Source: Chondrosia reniformis
Taxonomy: Eukaryota; Porifera; Demospongiae; Chondrillida; Chondrillidae
Direction: 5' to 3'
Assembly: GCA_947172415.1 (NCBI GenBank)
Contig: OX359200.1
Coordinates: 3,474,501-3,538,500 of the forward strand
DNA: 64,000 nt
The notes below the pieces were generated by a model that worked only from the letters and a program-made list of their open reading frames with translations, did not search any database and had not been told where the DNA came from. This document shows positions 47,701 to 59,966 of this stretch, piece after piece (within the stretch, counting starts at the first letter, position 1; every line of letters begins with the position of its first letter). The position numbers and the translations under genes are program-made.

Positions 47701-49109
47701 TGGACTAGTTGTATGTACTAGTTGTGTGTAATTGTTGTATCTACTTGTTATATGTACTGGTTATATGTTCTAGTTGTATGTACCAGCTGTATGTACCAGT
47801 TATATGTACTAGTTGTATGTACTAGTTGTACATACTAGTAACTAGTTGTATGTATTTGTTGAATGTACCTATTCTATGTACTAGTTTTTGGTATAAGCTG
47901 TATGTACTAGTTGTTTTACTAGTTTTATATACTAGTAGTTTGAACTAGTTGTATGTAGTTATATGTATTACTTGTATGTACCAGTTGTGTGGAATGTTTG
48001 TATTTACTAGTTATATTTACTTGTTGTAGTTACTAGTTTTATGTACTAGTTATATGAACTAATTGTATGTACTAATTGTGTGTAATTGTTGTATGTATTA
48101 CTTATATTTACTAGTTGTAGTTACTAGTTGTATGTACTACTTGTATGTACTTGTTGTATGTACTAGTTGTGTGTAATTGTTCTATGTATATACTAGTTAT
48201 ATATACAAGTTGTCTGTACTAATTGTATATACTAGTAACTAGTTGTATGTGCTGGTTGTATGTACTAGTTCTATGTAGTTATAGGTACTACTGGTATGTT
48301 GTAGGTGTGTGTATTTTTTGTATACTAGTTGTATTAACTAGTTGTAGTTACTAGATTAATGAACTAGTTGTATGTTCTGGTTGTTTGTACTAGTAACTGG
48401 ATGAATGTTCTGGTTGTATGTACTAGTTGTATGTACTAATTGTAAATAATTATATGTAATATTTGTGTGAAATTGTGGTATGCACTAGTAATATGTACTT
48501 GTTGTATGTAACAATTGTATGTACCAGATGTATATACTAAGTGTAAGAACTAGTAACAATCAGTATTTACTATTTGTAGGGACTAGTTTTATATACTTGT
48601 TGTATGTAGTAGTTGTATGTCCTAATTGTACGTACTAGTTGTAAGTACTAGTAAGTAATTGGATGTACTGGTTATATGTAACAGTTGTATGAACTAGTTG
48701 TATGTACCAGGTGTATGTACTAGTAACAATCTGGATTTACTAATTGTATGTACTAGTTGTATATAATAATATGTACTAAATTTATGTGCTAGTTGTGTTA
48801 AATTGTTGTATGTATTAGTTATATGTACTAGTTGTATGTACTAGCTGTATGTACTAGTTATATGGACTATTAACTAGAGGTCTGTACTAGTTGTATGTAC
48901 TAATACTATGTATATATTAGTTTAATGTACTAGTTGTGTGAAATTGTTGTATGTACTAGTTATATGTACTAGTTGTGTGTACTATTTATATGCACTAATT
49001 GTATGTATATACTAACTGTATGTACTAGCTATATGATCTAGTTGTATGTACTAGTTGTATGTACCAGTTATATGTACTAGTTGTATGTGCTAGTTGTATG
49101 TTCTAGTTG
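44727..49109 (+). repeat. 13-bp minisatellite, block n
   Basis: The largest uninterrupted block. A higher-order unit of about 400-480 bp, marked by CTGTATATACTAGTTATAGG, recurs at about 45518, 45916, 46402 and 46836. A segment at 47694-47945 is nearly identical to 51366-51618. No gene. Confidence 0.95.
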
Positions 49110-49476
49110 TCTCTAATTGGGACGCCGCAAGGGCGCCTACATTGTTTTCAGAAATTTTGTTAAGGTATGGCTTCCTGTTCTAAGTTTTGTAAATATATAC
49201 ATATATATCTGTTAAAAAATTGTGGATATTCGGGTAGCTTTCATTTTCTAGCTTTCTCTTCCTTAGGGTAGAACATTGAACGAACGAAATGGACTTAAAA
49301 ACCATCCTTACTAAAACAATGTAACATAAAGCTTGTGCAAAAATTGACGGCCAACAAGAGTCGATCTGAAATCAGTATACCGGATATCCATGAGAACCAG
49401 ACAAGTGTTTGGAGTTTATTCAGGGTCGCCTAGGCCCCCAGGAGTTTTTTAAACTCGAACTCCTTGTTTTTGTATC
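49110..49476 (+). mobile_element. Helitron-like repeat H, full copy
   Basis: It starts TCTCTAATTGGGACGCCGC and ends GAGTTTTTTAAACTCGAACT and CCTTGTTTTTGTATC. The same flanks as at 44357 show it was copied with its surroundings. Confidence 0.55.
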
Positions 49477-52400
49477 AACTAATTTTAATTAATATTGGTA
49501 GTCCCTAGTTGTATGTATTAGTTGTATGTAGTAGTAACTAGTTGTATGTACTAGTTCTATGGACTAGTTGAATGTACTAGTTTTATGTACTAGTTCTACG
49601 GGCTTGTTGTATAGGTGTTCTAATATGTAGTTTTTTGCAATAGTTATATGAACTAGTTGTATGTACTAGATGTTTGTACTAGTTGTATGTAGTAATAGTA
49701 TGTTGTAGTGGTATCTACTAGTAACTAGTTGCATGTACTAGTTGTATGTAATAGTTGTATGTACTAGTTGTATGTACTAGTTGTATGTACTAGTTGTTTT
49801 TACTAGCGGTGTGTAGTAGTTATATTTACTAGTTATATTTACTAGTTGTAGTTACTAATTGTATGTACTAGTTTTATGTACTAGTAACTTTAAGTATATA
49901 CTAGTTGTATGTATTAGTTGTTTGAATTAGTTTTATGTAGTCGTATGTACTACATGTATGTACTAGTTGTGTGTATTTTTGTGAGCACTAATTATATTTA
50001 CTACTTTAAGTTACTTGTTTTATGTACTAGTTGTATATACTAGAAACAAGATGTATGTGCTTGTTGTATTTATTGGTTGAATGTACTTGTTGTATGTACT
50101 AGTTTTATGTACTAGTTTTATGTACTTGCTGTATATGTGTTGTAGGAAGTTGTGTGCACTAGTTTTATGTTCTAGTTGTATGTACTAGATGTATGTACTA
50201 GTTGTATGAATTAATGTTATATAGTAGTGGTATGTACTAGTTGTTAGTTGTATTTACTAGTTGTATGAAATAGTTGTATGTATTAGTTGTATGTACTTGG
50301 TGTATGAAGTAGTAACAATCTGTATTTAATAGTTGTAAGTAATAGCTGTATGGACAATTTCTATGTAGTTATATGGACTAGTTGTATGTACTAGTTGTGT
50401 GTAATTGTTGTATCTACTTATTATATGTACTAGTTGTATGTACTAGGTGTACATACTAGTAACTAGTTGTATGTATTAATTGTATGTACTAGTTCTATGT
50501 ACTAGTTCTATGTACTAGTTTTATGAATAAGCTGTATGTCCTAATTTTTTTACTAGTTTTATGTACTAGTTGTTTGAACTAGTTGATGTAGTTTTATGTA
50601 CTACTTGTATGTACTAGTTGGGTGTAATTTTTGAATGTACTAGTTATATTTACTAGATGTAGTTACTAGTTTTAAGTACTCGTTGAATGTACAAGTTGTA
50701 TGTACTAGTTCTAGATGTATGCATTAGTAGTATGTACTAGTTGTATGTACTAGTTGTATGGACTAGTTCTATGTACTAGTTGTATATATGTTCTAGTAAG
50801 TAGTTGTATGTACTAGTTATATGTACTAATTGTATGTACTAGATGTATTGACTAGTGTATGTACTAATTGTATGTACTAGTTGTATGTACTAGTTATATG
50901 TACTAATTGTATGTACTAACTGTATTTACTAGTGTATGTACTAATTGTATGCACTAGTTGTATGTACTAGTATCTATCAGTACTAGTCATATCATATACT
51001 AGTTATATGTACTAGTTGTTTGAACTAGTTGTATGTAGTTATATGTACTACTTGTATGTACTCGTTGTGTGTATTTTTTGTATGTACTAGTAACTAGATG
51101 TATGTACTTGTTGGATATACTTGTTGAATGTTCTAGTCGTATGTGCTAGTGGATGCACTAGTTATATTTACTAGTTTTATGAACTAGATGTATGTATTAG
51201 TTGAATGCACAAATTTTATGTACTGGTAGTGTGTACTAGTAGTTAGTTGTATTTACTAGTTGTATGTACTAGTTGTATGTATTAGTTGTATGAACTAGGT
51301 GTATGAAGGAGTAACAATCTGTATTTACTAGTTGTAAGTACTAGCTATATTTAAAATTTGTATGTAGTTATATGGACTAGTTGTATGTACTAGTTGTGTG
51401 TAATTGTTGTATCTACTTGTTATATGTACTGGTTATATGTTCTAGTTGTATGTACCAGCTGTATGTACCAGTTATATGTACTAGTTGTATGTACTAGTTG
51501 TACATACTAGTAACTAGTTGTATGTATTTGTTGAATGTACCTATTCTATGTACTAGTTTTTGGTATAAGCTGTATGTACTAGTTGTTTTACTAGTTTTAT
51601 ATACTAGTAGTTTGAACTGGTTGTATGTAGTTATATGTAATACTTGTATGTACCAGTTGTGTGTAATTTTTGTATGTACTAGTTATATTTACTAGTTGTA
51701 GTTACTAGTTTTAAGAACTAGTTGTATGTAGTAGTAACTATTTGTATGTACTACTTGTATGTACTTGTTGTATGTACTAGTAGTATGGACTAGTTGTATG
51801 TACTAGTTGTATGTACCAGTTGTGTGTAATTGTTCTATGTACTAGTTATATGTAGAAGTTGCCTGTACTAATTGTATATACTAGTAACTAGTTGTGTGTA
51901 CTGGTTGTATGTACTAGTTCTATGTACCAGTTTTTTATTCTAGATTTATGTACTAGTTGTATGTGGTTATAGGTACTACTGGTTTATTCTAGTTGTATGT
52001 ACTATTAACTGGATGTACGTTCTGGTTGTATGTACTAGTTGTAAGTACTAGTTGTATGTAGTTATATGTAATAGTTGTATGCATATACTAGTTGTTTGTA
52101 ATTATTTTATATACTAGTTGTATGTTCTAGTTGTATGTAATAATTGTATGTATCAAATGTATATACTAGGTGTAAGAACTAGTGACAATCTGTATTTACT
52201 AGTTTTAGGGACTAGTTGTATGTACTTTTTGTATGTAGTAGTTGTATGTCCTAATTGTACGTACTAGTTGTAAGTACTAGTAAGTAGTTGCATGTACTGG
52301 TTATATGTAACAGTTGTAGGAAATAGTTGTATGTACCAGGTGTATGGACTAGTAAAAATCTGTATTTACTAATTGTATGTACTAGTTGCATGTAATAATA

Positions 52401-52824
52401 TGTACTAGTTTTATGTGCTAGTTGTGTGAAATTGTTGTATGTATTAGTTATATGTACTAGTTGTATGTACTAGCTGTATGTACTTTTATATGTACTAGTT
52501 GGATGTACTAGTTGGATATACTAGTAAGTAGATGTATGTACTAGTTGTATGTACTAGTACTATGTATATATTAGTTTTATGTACTAGTTGTGTGAAATTG
52601 ATGTATGTACTAGTTATATGTACTCATTGTATGTACTAGCTATATGTAGTAATTATATGTACTAGTTGTATGTACTAGTGACTAGTTTTGTGCACTAGTT
52701 GAATTTACTAGTTGAGTGAAATTGTTGTAAGTACTAATTATATGTGGTAAGTGTATGTATACTAGCTGTATGTACCATATAGTTATATGATCTAGTTGTA
52801 TGTACTAGTTGTATGTTCTAGTTG
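49477..52824 (+). repeat. 13-bp minisatellite, block o
   Basis: Degenerate array with segments shared with blocks b, l and n. No gene. Confidence 0.95.
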
Positions 52825-53203
52825 TCCCTAATTGGGGCGGCGCAAAGGCCCTTATATTGTTTTCAGAAATCATGTTAATGTATGGCTTCCTGTTTGTAGT
52901 TTTGTACATATATACATATATATCTGTCAAAAAATGGCGGACGTTCGGGTAGCTTTTGTTTTCTATCTTAAAATCAGCTTTTTCTTCTTTAGAGTAGAAC
53001 ATTGAACGAAAGAAATGGACTTAAAAACCATCCTTACTAAAACAATGTAACATAAAGACTGGGCAAAAATTGACGGCCAACAAGAGTCAATATGAAATCA
53101 GTTTACCAACTATCCATGAGAACCAGTCAAGTATTTCGAGTTTACTCAGGGTCACCTAGGGCCCCACGAGTTGTTTAAACTTGAACTCCTTGTTTTTATA
53201 TCT
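52825..53203 (+). mobile_element. Helitron-like repeat H, full copy
   Basis: It starts TCCCTAATTGGGGCGGCGC and ends with a slightly decayed hairpin (GAGTTGTTTAAACTTG) and CTCCTTGTTTTTATATCT. Together with 54710-55159 it forms the third H-spacer-T cassette. Confidence 0.55.
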
Positions 53204-54154
53204 ACTAATTTTAATTACTAATTGTAGTTTCTAATTGTGTGTATTAGTTCTATGTACTAGTTTAATGTACCATTTGAACCAACTTTTTGTATAGGTGTTC
53301 TAGTATGTAGTTTTTGCATTAGTTATATGAACCAGTTGTATGTACTAGATGTTTGTACTAGTTGTATTTACTAATTGTATGTAGTAGTGGTATCTACTAG
53401 TAATTAGTTGCATGTACTAGTTATATGAACTAGTTGTATTTACTAGTTGTATGTACTAGGTGTATGTACTAGTTGTATTTACTAGTAACTAGATATATGC
53501 ACTAGTTGTATGTAGTAGTTGTATGTACTAATGGTATGTACTAGTTGTAAGTACTAATAAGTAGTTGCATGTACTAGTTATATGTAATAGTTGTAATAAC
53601 TAGTTGTAGGTACTAGGTGTAGGTACTAGTAACAATCTGTATTTACTAATTGTATATACCCGTTGAATGTACAAGTTTAAAATAATAATATGTACTAGTT
53701 GTATGTACTAGTTGTGTGAAATTGTTGAATGTACTAGTTGTTTGAACTGGTTGTGTTTAATTATATGTACTACTTGTATGTACTAGTTGCGTGAAATTTG
53801 TCTATGAACTAGTTATATTTACTGGATGTAGTTACAAGTTGTATGTGCTTGTTGTATGTACTAGTTGTATGTACTTGTAACTAACTTTTATAACTATTTG
53901 TATGTACTAGTTGCAGTTACCATGTGTTTTTACTAGTTCTATATAGTAGTAAGTAGTTGTAAATACTTCTTGTATGGACTATTAGTATGTACTATTTGTA
54001 TGTACTAGTTATATATACAGGTTATATGTACTAGTACTATATCCTAGTTGTAGTACTAGTTGTAAGTACCACATAGTTGTATGTACTGGTAGTATATTCC
54101 AAATTTTATGTACCAGTTGTGTCTACTTGTTGTATTTACTAGTTGTATGTACTA
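53204..54154 (+). repeat. 13-bp minisatellite, block p (H-to-T spacer, copy 3, left part)
   Basis: Paralogous to 27.55-28.4 kb and 30.8-31.9 kb. Its last 12 bases, TTGTATGTACTA (54143-54154), are repeated after the insert. Confidence 0.93.
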
Positions 54155-54586
54155 TCTTTGTAAAGGCCATCCAATTCAGTGGAGCCCAGCCAGAGTGGTG
54201 GAGAGGGAAGAGAACTAGTACAGAAGAAGAATTAAGGAAGCCCTGAAGATCCAACAATGTCAGGTAAGAATGAACTTAGATCAAGGCTTTGTACTAAGAA
54301 GTGGTTGGAAACCCTTTATTATGAATACTCCCTTCACCTCTCCTTCCTCCGGAAATGACGTAACCGATGACATCACTGATGAGGAAATCGAAAATGGCGG
54401 GAAAAGATGCCTATAAATGAAGACACTTTGAAGACCACCACCATTTACTGAAGAAGACCCCCAGGGTCGAAATGTTTGGCGGACAGAGGAATTGGAAAAA
54501 CTGCGTCTCTAGATGCTCTAAAAGTCGAAATATGAACCCATATAAAGATAAGTTCGACTCAGTTAGAAGAAATCCTGATTCCATTA
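54155..54586 (+). mobile_element. Retroelement insertion with 12-bp target duplication (Penelope-like tail?)
   Basis: The 432-bp insert is flanked by TTGTATGTACTA (54143-54154 and 54587-54598). Two paralogous minisatellite copies lack it, so it is a clean insertion. It carries CTGAAGA (54448-54454), then a stem GACCC/GGGTC around CCA, then GAAA (54469-54472), an arrangement like the conserved core of hammerhead ribozymes found in Penelope-like elements. One extra A before the stem and no visible stems I and III keep this tentative. Its last 100 bp resemble the insert at 24498-24659. It does not encode a recognisable protein. Confidence 0.6.
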
Positions 54587-54709
54587 TTGTATGTACTAGT
54601 TGTATATAGTTAAATATATGTACTTATTGTGTGTACCAGTGTGTGCAATTGATGTATGAACTAGTTATATGTAATAGTTTTATGCACTAGTTGTATGTAC
54701 TTATATGTA
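54587..54709 (+). repeat. 13-bp minisatellite, block q (H-to-T spacer, copy 3, right part)
   Basis: Continues block p after the insertion, up to MITE T copy 3. Confidence 0.92.
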
Positions 54710-55159
54710 TAGTGTAACTGGGAAGATCCGCCACAATTCGTTCAAGCACTTTTTTGTCAGAATATTGACTTTGGTGGATTAGCCAAATATCGTCATTATG
54801 CAAATCTAATTATAACCAGCTAAATAAAACGATGAACGATATTTGCTTTTGAGTTTCCGTCGAATTCTTCCTCTTACAGTCACATATCGGGCAATTTTCA
54901 AGTCAGTTTTGGAACGCTTAGAGGCAATCTCTAAAATTTATTTCGTACGATTAAAATGTTGATGAAAGCGGCGGATTACAAAGGTGGAAAACGACTATAA
55001 ATGTACAATTAAGGCGAGAAAATAATGGCAAATGGCGGATTTGGTGGTTGGCAGATTACATATATACTTCTAGTATGTAAATGAATTCATTTAATACGAA
55101 CTCTGGCCGATTGGGGGGTTGTGCGTATTAAGCGGGGGCAGATTATCCGGGTTACACTG
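54710..55159. mobile_element. MITE family T, copy 3
   Basis: A 450-bp copy. The first base is changed (TAGTGTAACTGGG), and the right end GGTTACACTG followed by TA is intact. The flanks match those of copies 1 and 2. Confidence 0.82.
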
Positions 55160-56188
55160 TACTAGTAGCGTGTGATTGTTGTACATACTACTTTTATGTA
55201 CTAGTTGCATTTACTACTAGCTTGTTGCATGTACTAGTTGTATATACCATTAGCTAGTTGAAGTACTAGTTGTTTGAACAAGTTGTATATAGTTATATGT
55301 ACTACTTGTATGTACTAGTTGTGTGTATTTTTTGTATGTACTAGTTGTATGTACTAGTTGTATGTACTAGTTGTATGTACTAGGTGTATGTACTAGTTGT
55401 ATGTACTTGCTGAATATGTGTTCTAGTATATAGTTGATATGCACTAATTTTATGTGCTAGTTGTATGTACTAGATGAATGTACTAGTCGGATGTTCTAAA
55501 TGTATGTAGTAGTTGAATGAACTAGTAAAAAGTTGTATGTTCTAGTTATATGTACTAGTTGTATGTACTAGTTGTATATACTTGTTGTATGAACTAGTTA
55601 TATGTACTAGTTGTGTGTAATAATTTTACATACTAGTTCTATGTACTAGTAAGTAGTTGCATGTACTAGTTGTATGTCCTAGGTGTAAGTACTAGTAACA
55701 ATCTGTATTTACTAGTTCTATGTACTAGTTGTATGTACTAGTTGTATGTACTAGTTATATGTACTAGCAACTATTATACGTAATAATTGTACGAACTAGT
55801 TGTATGTACTAGATGTATGTACTGGTAACAATCTTTATTTAAATATTGTATGTACTTGTTGTATGTACTAGTTGTTTGTAATTATATGTACTAGTTGTGT
55901 GAAATAGTTATATGGACTAGTTATATGTACTAGTTTGAGGTACTGGCTGTATGTACTAGTTATATGTACTAGTTGGATGTACTAGCTGTATATACTAGTT
56001 GGATTTTACTAGTTGTATGTACTAATTGTATGAACTAGTTCTATGTATCAGTTTTATGTACTACTTTTGTGAAATTGATTTATGGACTATTTGTATGAAC
56101 TAGTTGTATGTACTAGTTTGATGTACTAGTTGGATGTACTAGTAACTATTGCATATACTAGTTGTATATAGTTTTATGTAAATAGTTT
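55160..56188 (+). repeat. 13-bp minisatellite, block r
   Basis: Degenerate array. No gene. Confidence 0.94.
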
Positions 56189-56985
56189 TATCAGAGAGAA
56201 CGGTAGTACTCTCTATGTAGGGATGGTACGGGTTGTTTTGTTTTCCCCATACATTGGTATAGGAGCGAAATTCCAAATTAGGCTGAAAATCGCCAAAACG
56301 AGACTATGTAGAGTTGAATATAGAACAAACATGCTATAAATTGGCCTTGAAGGCAAGCGACCGTGTATCGTTGGCAAACGAACGAACTTTGAAATCTCCC
56401 ATTTTCGTTTTCTTCTTCTTCTTCATCTTCTTCTTCATCTTCTTCATCTTCTTCATCTTCTTCATCTTCTTCGCCCGCTGTAACTAAAAAACGAAATAAG
56501 ACTTCAGACTACTTCTTAATCGAAATTACTCTAAATTTTCCGAGCTGTATTCTTTTGTAGAAGCGAGAGCGATAACACTATTATTGAGTATGACAGTTTT
56601 CATGGCTCAAGAGTCAAGACAACAATAAATTCACCATTTTAATGGCGTCATATTCAGTCGAAGATTGCGAAACCAAAGTGGTTTAAAATACAACGAATTC
56701 CTAACTTATGCTCCATAAAAAGTACAGAAACTAAAGAACAATAAAAAATTTCTACAAAAATAGTGAAGATGTAGGAATGGCACAAAAAGCATAGAAACAA
56801 GAAAGGGATGTTACACAGTGAAGCATTAGCTATGCATGAATCCTACAAGCAAGGGTGTTGTATGATTCGTGCATATATAGATAATGCTTCACTGTGTAAC
56901 ATCCCTTTCTTGTTTCTATACTTTTTGTGCCATCCCTACATCTTCACTATTTTTGTATTAAATTTTAATTGTTCTCTTGTATATA
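56189..56985 (+). mobile_element. Foldback element, copy A
   Basis: A roughly 800-bp insert that also occurs, inverted, at 62287-63055. From left to right: an end with ACGGTAGTACTC and CTATGTAGGGATGG, unique sequence, a CTTCTTCAT microsatellite (56411-56472), more unique sequence, then a large hairpin (arms about 56735-56845 and 56862-56976). The word GTAGGGATGGYAC occurs near the outer end and in both hairpin arms. No coding frame is recognised. Any autonomous partner is unknown. Confidence 0.7.
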
Positions 56986-57884
56986 CTAGTTGTGTGTAAT
57001 TGTTCTATGTACTAGTTATATGTAGTAGTTGTATGTAGTTATCATATGTACTAGTTATATGTATTAGTTGTAAGGACTAGTTGTATGTACTAGGTGTATG
57101 TACTATTAACAAACTATATTTACTCCGTTTATGTACTAGTTGTATGTAGTAGTGGTAGGTACTAGTAATTAGTTGCATGAACTGGTTATTTGTAATAATT
57201 GTACGAACTAATTGTATGTACTAGTGTATGCATTAGTAATAATCTGTATTTACAAATTCTGTGTACTATTTGTAGGTACAAGTTGTATATATATAATTAT
57301 ATTTACTAGTTTTATATACTAGTGGTGTGACACTGTTTTATGTACTAGTTATAAGTACTAGTTGTAGGGACTAGCTGTGTGTACTAGTTATATGTACTAG
57401 TTGTATGTACTAGGTGTATGTATTAGTTGTATATATGTACTAGTAACTAGTTGTATGTACTAGTTGTATGTACTAGTTCTCTGTATTAGTTTTAAGTTCT
57501 AGTTGCAGGAAATTGATGTATTTACCAGTTTTATGTACTAGTTGTATGTACTAGCTGTATATACTAGTTATAGGTCTTAGTTGTATGTACTAGTCGTATG
57601 TTCTAGGTGTATGTACTATTAACAAACTATATTTACTAAGTTTATGTACTAGTTGTATGTACTAGTTGTGTGTATTAGTTGTATATATGTACTAGTAACT
57701 AGTTGTATGTACTAGCTGTATATACTAGTTATAGGTCCTAGTTGTATGTACTAGTTGTATGTACTAGTTGTATGAAATAGCTGTATGTACTAGTTATATG
57801 CACTAGTTGTATATAATAGTTGTATGTACTGGTAACTAATTGTATGTAGTTATATATACTACTTGTATGTACTAGTTGAGTGGA
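56986..57884 (+). repeat. 13-bp minisatellite, block s
   Basis: Array with variants such as GTTATAGGTC shared with block n. No gene. Confidence 0.94.
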
Positions 57885-57989
57885 TTTTTAGGGGCTTCCA
57901 CAGGCAGCTCCTTATATTGTTTTCATATGCCGATAACGTTGTATGGCTTCATGTTACGGAAAGATATATATATATATATATATATAATA

Positions 57990-58855
57990 TTAAAATTACA
58001 ATCAAGTACTAGCTACACAGTTCCAGTTACAAATTTAAAGGGATCCAAGTGACCCCTATAGGATAATCAGTATTTTAAATAGTACGTATAGTTGCAGACT
58101 TTCAAATCCTCAACTACTGCATAGAGAGTTGTAGTTGACACAGATCATCCAATTGCAAGGTAGAACACATGGCCTACCAATTACCTTTTCACACCTTAGT
58201 ATATAGACTGAAGATGATGCATCTGCATGCCATATATCAACAAAGGTTCCAGTCTTAAAGGGGTCTCAGCTAATAACCACGTCCACAGCAGATTTGATTT
58301 GCCTTGTGAGTGAGCTAAGAATACCGACAGTTGGTTGCATGCATTCACATAATCAACAGGGTTGGAGACCATTTTGTAACTTGTACACAAGAGACATAAA
58401 AAGCCAAGGCCTTTACATACGTATGTATGTCATGTGATGTCCCTTGTGTACAAGTTACAAAATGGTCTCCAACCCTGTTGATTATGTGAATGCATGCAAC
58501 CAACTGTCGGTATTCTTAGCTCACTCACAAAGACAAATCAAATCTGCTGTGGACGTGGTTATTAGCTGAGACCCCTTTAAGACTGGAACCTTTGTTGATA
58601 TATGGCATGCAGATGCATCATCTTCAGTCTATATATTAAGGTGTGAAAAGGTAATTGGTAGGCCATGTGTTCTACCTTGCAATAGGATGATTTGTATCAA
58701 CTACTACTCTCTACGCAGTAGTTGAGGATTTGAAAGTCTGCAACTATACGTACTATAGAAAATACTGATTATCCTATAGAGGTCACTTGGATCTCTTTAA
58801 ATTTGTAACTGGAACTGTGTAGCTAGTACATGATTGTAATTTTAATATTGTATAG
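57990..58855. repeat. Large imperfect palindrome with ~400-bp arms
   Basis: Bases 57990-58395 are repeated in reverse complement at 58440-58855, with only scattered differences and a spacer of about 45 bp. For example, GGTTGGAGACCATTTTGTAA and its complement face each other across the centre. A transcript would form one long hairpin. The arms hold no recognisable gene. Confidence 0.9.
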
Positions 58856-59031
58856 TCAGTTGGCTCTCATAAATTTGTAACTTGTACTGTATATTATATA
58901 TATATAACGTAAGAAGAGAAGACAGAGCTTAAATTACCAAAGTAATACGGACGACCAAACGAATTCAGTCTTTCACATCAATATAGGAACAACTCTGCCT
59001 CCAACTTAACGGAAACATACACAAATACGCT

Positions 59032-59223
59032 TTATCTAACCTTCGCTACAACTCGTTTATTCCGTAGCTCCTTCTTGTAGGAGAGCGTCGACTTGTCATA
59101 GCCGTTCTCGAAAGGATGATCTTCTGTAACAACGAGCGGTGACGTTTTCGCAACGTCACATGATAATCCATTAAATGTGTACCGAGCGATATTCGAAGAT
59201 GGTGATGACGCACTAGAGAACAT
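59032..59223 (-). CDS. Unidentified 63-residue open frame in the long H relative
   Basis: The frame runs from a true ATG (59221-59223) to a TAA. The composition is mixed and unlike the surrounding AT-rich repeats (for example YTFNGLSCDVAKTSPLVVTE), as if it came from a coding exon. I do not recognise it. It may be a captured gene fragment or chance. Confidence 0.25.
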   Translation of the reverse strand: MFSSASSPSSNIARYTFNGLSCDVAKTSPLVVTEDHPFENGYDKSTLSYKKELRNKRVVAKVR

Positions 59224-59613
59224 CACAATACATCACCAGATTGCGCAATCATAAGCTTGAATTCTTCATTATATCTCAATTATTTTGCAACTTTAATTAA
59301 GCAAAACTTCGCCAGACGTTTGTCATATACATGTACCATGATATATGTCGGTTTCACAGTTATCTGACAAATTGAAAATTTTTATTAATATAACACATGG
59401 TTTGAATATAAATTTTCCATAGGTTTTCTCTAGTCCTATGGCCTTTTATATGCAGATTATGTCTTCCGTTTTCTAACAAACGGAGGCCTAAATAAGAAAT
59501 CCCTTAATTTAAAACAAGTTTTATACCCTGCACTTTATGATGATATGCCCATTTTGTTTCTAGATCCTTTCTTGGAGCCATATGAATTATTTAATTATAT
59601 TATATTATATTAT

Positions 59614-59645
<32 letters not shown>

Positions 59646-59966
59646 GATTACCTTAGTATATTGTAACATACGCAACTATTATAACACTTATTTTATACGT
59701 TGATATATATATAATACGAGTTCATACGTACTATTGTAACACTAAATTTATACGTCAATACATCGTTTTTGCAATGGCGGCGTTCAGGAAGCTTTAGTTA
59801 ACGAAGCTTTTCCATCGTTATTTATAAAGTTCAGGACACTTAAGCGTCCTCAATCGTTAGTATTACGAATATATATATTAAATCCCAACGATGCGGCCAA
59901 GTAGTTTGAGTTAATTTGGAGGGCGGCAGCCCTACGAGTTTTTAAACTCGAACTACTTGTTTGTAT

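Larger units (their letters stand above)
57885..59966 (+). mobile_element. Long relative of the Helitron-like H family (about 2.1 kb)
   Basis: Its 5' end (CCTTATATTGTTTTCA, TAACGT, TATGGCTTC) and 3' end (CCTACGAGTTTTTAAACTCG, AACTACTTGTTTGTAT) match those of the H repeats, while the interior is different and longer. It contains an 860-bp palindrome (57990-58855), an unidentified open frame (59032-59223) and an ATTT/TATAT microsatellite near 59590-59645. The conserved ends with a variable interior support a family of mobile elements with swapped cargo. Confidence 0.6.

Noticed and set aside
54376..54393. Second hammerhead-like core (CTGATGAG, then GAAA)
   Set aside because: Only a 1-2 bp stem II is possible and I could not find pairing for stems I and III. 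The better candidate is at 54448-54472.
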